This document shows positions 58,931-64,000 of a stretch of DNA of 64,000 nucleotides, in pieces (positions within the stretch are counted from its first letter, which is position 1; each line of letters starts with the position of its first letter). Both the position numbers and the translations under genes were made by a program. The notes under the pieces were generated by a model that did not search any database, was not told the DNA's origin, and saw nothing but the letters and a program-made list of their open reading frames with translations. Origin of the DNA: JAJZVS01 sp963708095 (GTDB lineage Bacteria; Pseudomonadota; Alphaproteobacteria; Acetobacterales; Acetobacteraceae); assembly GCA_963708095.1 (NCBI GenBank), contig OY970182.1, positions 3,968,001 through 4,032,000 on the forward strand, in the 5' to 3' direction.

Positions 58931-58952
58931 GCGATCACTGCGCCGTGATCGC
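58931..58952 (-). terminator. stem-loop downstream of the RidA gene
   Basis: GCGATCAC and GTGATCGC form a perfect 8-bp stem with a 6-base loop, about 40 bp after the ridA stop (minus strand). No T tract follows on that strand, so it is a candidate only. Confidence 0.35.
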
Positions 58953-58989
58953 TGTGCCGGGGGCCGCGGGCCCTCCGGCTGGCGGCGAG

Positions 58990-59340
58990 CTATTTGCAAG
59001 CGGTTACCATGATCTCGACTCGCAGCTTCGGGTCGGCCAGCTCCGCCTGCACGCAGGCGCGTGCCGGGGCGCCGCCGGCAGGCAGCCAGGCCGTCCAGAG
59101 TTCGTTCAGTGCAGCCCGGTCGGCGATGTCCTTGAGCCAGATATGCGCCGTCAGCAGCCGGGTCTTGTCGGTGCCGTGGGTTTCCAGCAGGGCGTCGATT
59201 TGCTCGAGGATTTCGGCGGTCTGACCCTTGATGTCCTTGCCCGGATCGCGGGCGGTGACCCCCTGAAGATAGACGAATCCATGGAATTCTACGGCTTTGG
59301 CGAGGATCGGATTGGGCTCGGTCCGGATGATCTTGCTCAT
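58990..59340 (-). CDS. RidA family (YjgF/YER057c/UK114) protein
   Basis: This is a 116-residue small trimeric protein of the RidA superfamily, which deaminates reactive enamines/imines from PLP enzymes or acts in catabolic pathways. It begins SKIIRTEPNPILAKAVEFHG, has TAEILEQIDALLETHGT, and ends with ARACVQAELADPKLRVEIMV, matching the family. A canonical RidA deaminase Arg is seen in the ARACV motif. The start at 59340 is supported; the long open frame upstream is a different protein's shadow. Confidence 0.88.
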   Translation of the reverse strand: MSKIIRTEPNPILAKAVEFHGFVYLQGVTARDPGKDIKGQTAEILEQIDALLETHGTDKTRLLTAHIWLKDIADRAALNELWTAWLPAGGAPARACVQAELADPKLRVEIMVTACK

Positions 59341-59555
59341 ACGCGTCTCCTTGGGTTGCGAACCGCGGGTTTGTACGGCTCTGGCCGGAGCGGCGGCAAG
59401 CGCGCGCTGGCAATCGAAGATGTTTCCGAGCGGCTCACCGCCGCGCGGAGGTCGGCCAGGGGTACGAGGCGAGTCCGGGGGAAGCGGCCGGCGCGCGGCG
59501 CCCGGCACGGCGGAGCGGCAGCAAGACGGGCACGCTACCGCCCGGTCGGTCGGGG

Positions 59556-60998
59556 TCACGCGAGCGGCGACGTCTCCGCCCAGCCCTGCAGCGCGGCCGC
59601 CGCCGTCGCGGCCAGCCCGGACCAGTCGCGCGGACGGGCGGGGCGGAACAGCCGGGCGGTGGGGTACCAGGGGTTGTCCGCCCGGTCGAGCTGCCAGCGC
59701 CAGTCCGGTCCATAGGGCAGCAGCACCCAAACCGGCCGGCCCAGCGCTCCGGCCAGATGCGCCGGAGCCGAATCGACCGTGATCAGCAGGTCGAGTGCTG
59801 CCAGGACTGCCGCCATCTCCGCGAAATCCCCGATCGCACTGCCCATCTCGGGTAGGCCGGACGCGATGGCCTCCGCGCCCGCCGCCGCCGGCCCTTGCTG
59901 CACCGAGACGAGGCTCACCCCCGGCACCGCCGCCAGCGGCGCCAGCGCCCCCGGCGGGGCGGAGCGATTGGCGTCGTTCGGATGGGTGGACCGCCCGGCC
60001 CAGACCAAGCCCACGCGTCGCGCCGGCCGCGGTACCAGCGCGTCCAGCCGCGCCTGCCATGCTGCGGTCCGGGCGGGGGCTGCGGTCAGATAGGGCACCT
60101 CGGCGGGAATGGTTGCTATCCGGGTGCCGTGCAGCCGCGGCAACCCCGACAGCGGCGCCCAGGCGGCGAACGGCGCAGGGTGGGCCGCGACCGCCGCCCA
60201 TCCGGTCAGCAGTGCGTATCGGGATGGCAGGGAGGTCAGCAGAGGGGCCAGCAGCGGCGCCAGCTCCGGCGCGGCCACCAGGACGACTGCGCCGCAGCGC
60301 GTCGCCGCCCAGGGAAGGTAGCGGGCGAATTGTATCGCATCGCCATAGCCCTGGTCCGCCACCAACAGGAGCTGCCCCCCAGATAGCGCCGCCCCGTCCC
60401 AGGCCGGGCACCCGAGCTCGGGCACCGGCGGGACAGCGCCCGGGAGGCGGTAGCGCCACTCGTATTCCTCCCACCCGGGCGCGAAGTCGCCGCGCAGCAG
60501 CAGCGACTCGGCGAGCGCCACATGCGCGCCGGCGTGCTGCGGGTCGCATGCCAGGGCGGCGTGCGCGCTGGCCGCGGCGGCCTCCGGGTCGCGCCCGCGA
60601 TATTGCACCACGGCAAGCGCGTGCCAGAGATCGGGATCGTTCGGGGCGAGTGCTGCCGCCCGTTCGGCAGCCGCCAGCGCGGTCGCGGCATCGCCGCGCC
60701 GTTCGGCGATGGTGCAGAGGTTGCGCCACCAGGCGGGGCGGTCCGGTACCGCCGCCACCGCGGCGCAGGCCAGCACTTGCGCCTCGTCGAGCCGGCCCTG
60801 CTGGAAGGCGATCAGCGCCAAGCCGTGCTGCGCCTCCGGGTTGTCGGGGGATGCGGCGAGCGCCCGGCCGAGCAAGGCCGCTGCAGCTTCTGCCCGGCCG
60901 GCGATCCGCTCGGCCTCGGCCATGCGCACGACCTCGGACAGAGGGACGGGGACGAGGGTCACGGGATCATGGTCGGGGGATTGGGGGCGTGGGGTCAA
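59556..60998 (-). CDS. TPR protein with GT9-like glycosyltransferase domain
   Basis: This protein of up to 480 residues has N-terminal tetratricopeptide-like repeats (three visible: AEAAAALLGRALAASPDNPE, AQVLACAAVAAVP, AALAAAERAAALAPNDPDLW). A C-terminal half of GT9/heptosyltransferase or OGT-like type shows LLLVADQGYGDAIQFARYLP, VGLVWAGRSTHPND and LITVDSAPAHLAGALGRPVW. The start is uncertain: TTG 60998, GTG 60962 (468 residues) or ATG 60923. Proteins like this often glycosylate flagellin or other surface proteins; the substrate is unknown. Confidence 0.8.
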   Translation of the reverse strand: MTPRPQSPDHDPVTLVPVPLSEVVRMAEAERIAGRAEAAAALLGRALAASPDNPEAQHGLALIAFQQGRLDEAQVLACAAVAAVPDRPAWWRNLCTIAERRGDAATALAAAERAAALAPNDPDLWHALAVVQYRGRDPEAAAASAHAALACDPQHAGAHVALAESLLLRGDFAPGWEEYEWRYRLPGAVPPVPELGCPAWDGAALSGGQLLLVADQGYGDAIQFARYLPWAATRCGAVVLVAAPELAPLLAPLLTSLPSRYALLTGWAAVAAHPAPFAAWAPLSGLPRLHGTRIATIPAEVPYLTAAPARTAAWQARLDALVPRPARRVGLVWAGRSTHPNDANRSAPPGALAPLAAVPGVSLVSVQQGPAAAGAEAIASGLPEMGSAIGDFAEMAAVLAALDLLITVDSAPAHLAGALGRPVWVLLPYGPDWRWQLDRADNPWYPTARLFRPARPRDWSGLAATAAAALQGWAETSPLA

Positions 60999-61130
60999 GG
61001 ACCGCAGTCAGTGGGTGCAGGTGCGCAGTGCATGACACTGGGATCGAAATTCAATCGGCCTAAGCCGAAGACTTTTCGAGGTTCGTGAAAGAGACGACCG
61101 GGCTGCTTGCGACCCCTTGCGGGTGTTCCT

Positions 61131-61691
61131 TCAGTCGTCGCCAATCGAACGAATGACCCGCGCCGGATTTCCTCCGACAAGGGTATTCGGGGGAACGTCC
61201 TTGGTGACTACCGAACCCGCCGCGACGACCGAGTTCTCGCCTACTGTTACGCCACCGATGATGGTCGCGCCGGCTGCAATCCACACGCTTTTCTCAATCA
61301 CGATGGGCTTTCCGATTGTGGCGGCGCGTCGCTGCGAGGGTTCAAGGGGATGACCCGTCGTGATGATGCCCACGTTCGGCCCGATCATCACATCGTCTGC
61401 GATGTCGAGGCCGCCAAGGTCATAGAAAGTGCAGTTCTGATTTACGAAGACATTATGCCCGACGCGGATTTCGTCCCCGCCGGCAGTATAAAATGGAGGG
61501 ATCAGCAAAAAGCTCTCGTCTACCTTTTTACCGATAAGTTCGCTGAACAAGGTCCGAATTTCGTCCGCATCGTTGAACGTCAAACGGTTAAGTGTGGCGG
61601 TGATCGCCATCGCTCGTTTGACGTTTGCCAACATGGCTGCTGATTCCGGCGTCCTGCTGTAAATTATCTTGGTGCGATCGTCATTCGGCAT
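61131..61691 (-). CDS. sugar O-acetyltransferase (LacA/NodL-like), low GC
   Basis: This 186-residue left-handed beta-helix acetyltransferase has the hexapeptide-repeat pattern (IADDVMIGPNVGIIT, SVWIAAGATIIGGVTVGENS, VVAAGSVVTKDVPPNTLVGG). The active-site His is in TTGHPLEPSQRR. It uses acetyl-CoA to modify a sugar hydroxyl; the sugar may be lipopolysaccharide-, capsule- or Nod-factor-like. The codon use and GC content are clearly lower than the neighbours (AT-rich third positions), suggesting horizontal gain. Flanking stretches are non-coding. Confidence 0.87.
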   Translation of the reverse strand: MPNDDRTKIIYSRTPESAAMLANVKRAMAITATLNRLTFNDADEIRTLFSELIGKKVDESFLLIPPFYTAGGDEIRVGHNVFVNQNCTFYDLGGLDIADDVMIGPNVGIITTGHPLEPSQRRAATIGKPIVIEKSVWIAAGATIIGGVTVGENSVVAAGSVVTKDVPPNTLVGGNPARVIRSIGDD

Positions 61692-62144
61692 TCGTTATTT
61701 TCCTCGGGCTACAGTTGAGCGTGCGTTTCGGCGCACGAGGGCGGCACCGAGATTCGCTGAGTGTAGCCACAAAGCGGAAGGGCCGGAATCCACCCACAGC
61801 AGCCACGTCTGATTGGGTTTTCAACCTAACGGCTCGAACTCCCCCTTGCGCAGAGGCCTGGGTCGGCGGTGCGCGCGCCACGGGGTTTTCAGGGGCGCGC
61901 ACGCACCACCCTGTCCTCCCCGGCAAGGGGGGAGAGAGTTGCTTTCGCCACGACCCTGCCTGCTCGGCGGACCCTCGGGCGCCCGGGTGCGTCGTCCGGG
62001 TTACCGCAAGCGGGCTACGCCCAGCCGGTGCGCGGCACGGAGCGGGGTGTCCGGAGACGGCGGCCCAGGCCAGGGCGGCGCCGTCGAGGCGTCCGGATCA
62101 CCGTGCGCCAACCCCTGCGCCCGCGCGGACGCGGGGCAGCGCGA
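61692..62144. other. non-coding stretch, nothing recognised
   Basis: 453 bp, mostly GC-rich, with open frames of random-like composition only. No repeat, RNA gene or promoter is convincing. Confidence 0.4.
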
Positions 62145-62441
62145 TCATGGCTTCAGCGCCGTGCCGGTGCCGGTATCGTGGACGCAGGTGCTGATTTCGC
62201 GTTCCTGCTCGAACTGGTCGGCGAGCCCGGCGGTGGGCAGCGGCAGGCCGATCGCGCCTGACTGCGGGGCGTCCTGGCTCGGGACGCTGTAGATCTCGTC
62301 GCGATGGCGTAGCCGGTACACCTCCTCCGCCTGGCGGCGGCAGGCGGCGCGCGTATCGCGGTCGGTGACCGATTCCGGCGGCGCGGCGGCGCAGCCGGCG
62401 AGCAGCAGCAGCGGGATCAGGCGCAGAGCACGGCGGGTCAT
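62145..62441 (-). CDS. small putative lipoprotein
   Basis: This 98-residue protein has a type II (lipoprotein) signal, MTRRALRLIPLLLLAGC, with the lipobox LLAGC putting the acylated Cys at residue 17. The mature part has the conserved-looking AACRRQAEEVYRLRHRDEIY and ends with ISTCVHDTGTGTALKP. The family was not identified, but small lipoproteins of this form are common in the group. The ATG overlaps the stop of the next upstream gene by 4 bp, so translation is coupled. Confidence 0.72.
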   Translation of the reverse strand: MTRRALRLIPLLLLAGCAAAPPESVTDRDTRAACRRQAEEVYRLRHRDEIYSVPSQDAPQSGAIGLPLPTAGLADQFEQEREISTCVHDTGTGTALKP

Positions 62442-63007
62442 GACAGGGTTCCGATCAGGCGGGGCGGAGCCGCGGCAAGCGCGGCGCGGAAGGCGGATTC
62501 GTCGAACCGTGCCTCGGCCGACAGCGGCGCGACGGCGGCCAGGCGCAGCAGCCGCGGATCAAGCTCCGCCCCGTCGCGCGCCAGCCGGCACAGCGAGGCG
62601 GTCCAGGGCGCGCGGGCCAGGAGATCGACCAGCGCCAGCAGCCGCAGGCAGAGCGACAGGCCGTGGCGCGAACCCAGGCCGGCCAGCCGATCGACCGCGC
62701 CCACCCAGCAGCAGGCGTCAGGATCGGCGAGCACGAGGTCGGTCACCCGCCCGTCGGCACGGCGGAAGCGGAAGCCGCGGATCGTGCCCCAGGCCTCGGC
62801 GAGTGCCGCCTGCCGCGCCGCGTGCCAGGCGCGGTCGAGGTCGCGCCCGCGCACTGCGGGCAGTTCCTCCGGCCCGGCGTCCACGAGGTAGGTGGGCCAA
62901 TCGTCGCGCCTGCCCCGCGCCCGCGCACGGGGCCCGCCCGCCGCTGAATCGGTGGCATGATCGTTGGGCGCGGAGGGCTCGGGCCGGGCCTGCATAGGCG
63001 GGACCAT
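62438..63007 (-). CDS. hypothetical protein, nucleotide-overlap operon with lipoprotein
   Basis: About 189 residues from the ATG at 63007. After a basic low-complexity start, the core DDWPTYLVDAGPEELPAVRG is followed by an Ala-rich helical part (RAWHAARQAALAEAWG, RLLALVDLLARAPWTASL). No domain was recognised and there is no signal peptide. The stop codon overlaps the lipoprotein start by 4 bp. The operon structure supports a real gene; the frame also ends just before the divergent amidase. Confidence 0.6.
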   Translation of the reverse strand: MVPPMQARPEPSAPNDHATDSAAGGPRARARGRRDDWPTYLVDAGPEELPAVRGRDLDRAWHAARQAALAEAWGTIRGFRFRRADGRVTDLVLADPDACCWVGAVDRLAGLGSRHGLSLCLRLLALVDLLARAPWTASLCRLARDGAELDPRLLRLAAVAPLSAEARFDESAFRAALAAAPPRLIGTLS

Positions 63008-63123
63008 GGACTGCCGCGCCGCGGCGCGCCAGTCTTGACACCGCTGATCTTGAGACCGCCGATCCGATCGGGATCGCCCCACCTGTCCCGATCTCCCACC
63101 CCACCGCCGGAGGACACGCCGCC

Positions 63124-64000
63124 ATGGACCCGTCCCGCCTGACCGCCACCGAGGCCGTGCACCGTATCCGCCAGGGCAGCCTGCGGCCTGAGGCGCTGAT
63201 GGAGGCCTGCCTCGACCGCATCGCCGCGCGGGAAGCGGCGGTGCGCGTCTTCACCTGGTTCGACCCAGGCGCTGCCCGCGCCGCCGCCGCCTCCTGCGCG
63301 GAAGGCGCGCTGCACGGCCTGCCGATCGGGGTGAAGGACCTGTTCGACACGGCCGATATGCCGGCTGCCTACGGCTCCCCGATCTGGGCCGGCTGGCGCC
63401 CGCGGGCCGATGCGGCGGCGGTGGCCTGGGCGCGCGCCGCCGGGGCGGCAGTGGTCGGCAAGACCGTCACGACCGAGTTCGCGACCCGCAAGCCGGGCCC
63501 CACCGGCAATCCGCACAACCTGGCGCATACGCCGGGCGGCTCGTCGTCGGGCTCGGCGGCGGGGGTGGCGGATTTCTTCTTCCCCCTGGCCTTCGGCAGC
63601 CAGACCGCCGGCAGCGTGATACGGCCGGCGGCGTTCTGCGGCGTGGTCGGCTACAAGCCGAGCTTCGGGCTGATCAGCCGGGCCGGCATGAAGCCGCTGG
63701 CCGACAGCCTGGACACGGTGGGCGTGATGGCGCGCAGCGTGGCCGATTGCGCGCTGTTCGCCGCCGCCGTGTCGCGCCGCGACCTCGGCGATCCCGAGCG
63801 GCGGGCGGAGCGGGCGCCGCGCATCGGCCTCTGCCGCTCGCCGGCGTGGGAGCAGGCGGGGCCCGAGACGGTGGCGCTGTTCGAGCGTGTGGGCGGCCTG
63901 CTGGGCCGCGCCGGGGCAGTGCTGGCGGATCGCGAGCTGCCAGCGCCATTCACCGCGCTGACCGAGGCGCATCCCATCGTGATGAACCGCGAAAGCGCGC
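63124..64000 (+). CDS. amidase signature family protein (partial, cut by window end)
   Basis: The first ~292 residues are visible; the gene continues past the window. The amidase signature is clear: the catalytic Lys in GLPIGVKDLFDT near residue 71, the cis-Ser region GGSSSGSAAGVADFFF and the nucleophile Ser region GSQTAGSVIRPAAFCGVVGY. It hydrolyses or transfers amides, and similar sequences serve as GatA-like or general amidases; the substrate is not resolved. It starts with ATG at 63124 and is divergent from the hypothetical gene. Confidence 0.9.
   Translation, partial: MDPSRLTATEAVHRIRQGSLRPEALMEACLDRIAAREAAVRVFTWFDPGAARAAAASCAEGALHGLPIGVKDLFDTADMPAAYGSPIWAGWRPRADAAAVAWARAAGAAVVGKTVTTEFATRKPGPTGNPHNLAHTPGGSSSGSAAGVADFFFPLAFGSQTAGSVIRPAAFCGVVGYKPSFGLISRAGMKPLADSLDTVGVMARSVADCALFAAAVSRRDLGDPERRAERAPRIGLCRSPAWEQAGPETVALFERVGGLLGRAGAVLADRELPAPFTALTEAHPIVMNRESA

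Overview
The window is GC-rich chromosomal DNA of an alphaproteobacterium. The likely placement is Rhodospirillales/Acetobacterales, plausibly Acetobacteraceae. This is inferred from the overall gene style, the complete 14-gene nuo operon in A-to-N order followed by coaX and an RNase J gene, the short bacterial ProS followed by lolCE-lolD, and the plsY-dprA-topA run. No rRNA or CRISPR is present. One tRNA (Asp) was found.

Layout. (1) 1-8.2 kb is a catabolic block: a ketopantoate-reductase-like protein, a PimC/PimD-like two-subunit acyl-CoA dehydrogenase, a third acyl-CoA dehydrogenase, and paaAB of the phenylacetyl-CoA epoxidase without paaCDE. Inside it sits a divergent FAD oxidoreductase/GT2 pair that resembles genes of aryl-polyene-type pigment clusters. 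(2) 8.3-9.1 kb holds cspA, a small conserved gene and tRNA-Asp with its promoter. (3) 9.3-23.6 kb is the respiratory complex I operon nuoABCDEFGHIJKLMN. (4) 23.8-31.3 kb is housekeeping: coaX, rnj, a DUF1467 protein, a newly proposed small RNA with anti-Shine-Dalgarno-like loops and a strong terminator, proS, lolCE, lolD and galE. (5) 31.4-36.9 kb is a compact five-gene catabolic operon: FAH-family protein, acyl-CoA ligase, enoyl-CoA hydratase, HMG-CoA-lyase-like protein and MmgE/PrpD.

(6) 36.9-38.1 kb is a complete IS630-family element with a -1 frameshift site. (7) 38.1-48.3 kb is accessory DNA: a haloacetate/fluoroacetate-dehalogenase-like hydrolase, a CFA-synthase-like methyltransferase, an enolase-superfamily enzyme, a YdeP/FdhF-type molybdoprotein, a Met-rich Spy-like periplasmic protein with an FNR/FixK-like box upstream, a VOC protein, an AraC regulator and a TauD-type dioxygenase. 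(8) 48.7-53.2 kb is plsY-dprA-topA. (9) 53.4-58.8 kb is accessory again: a VapBC-type toxin-antitoxin pair with a palindromic operator, a ~290 bp element bounded by inverted repeats, an MBL hydrolase, a dmeR-dmeF Ni/Co efflux pair with a palindromic operator, and a CHAP-domain exported protein. (10) 59-64 kb holds a RidA protein, a TPR/GT9-like protein, a low-GC sugar O-acetyltransferase, a lipoprotein, a hypothetical protein and the 5' part of an amidase cut by the window end.

No single large undescribed system stands out. The most interesting items are the small-RNA candidate upstream of proS, the five-gene CoA-dependent operon with a variant HMG-CoA-lyase-like enzyme, the dehalogenase carrying all the known fluoroacetate-dehalogenase residues, and several palindromic operator candidates. 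All family assignments rest on motifs read from the translated sequence; no database search was run.
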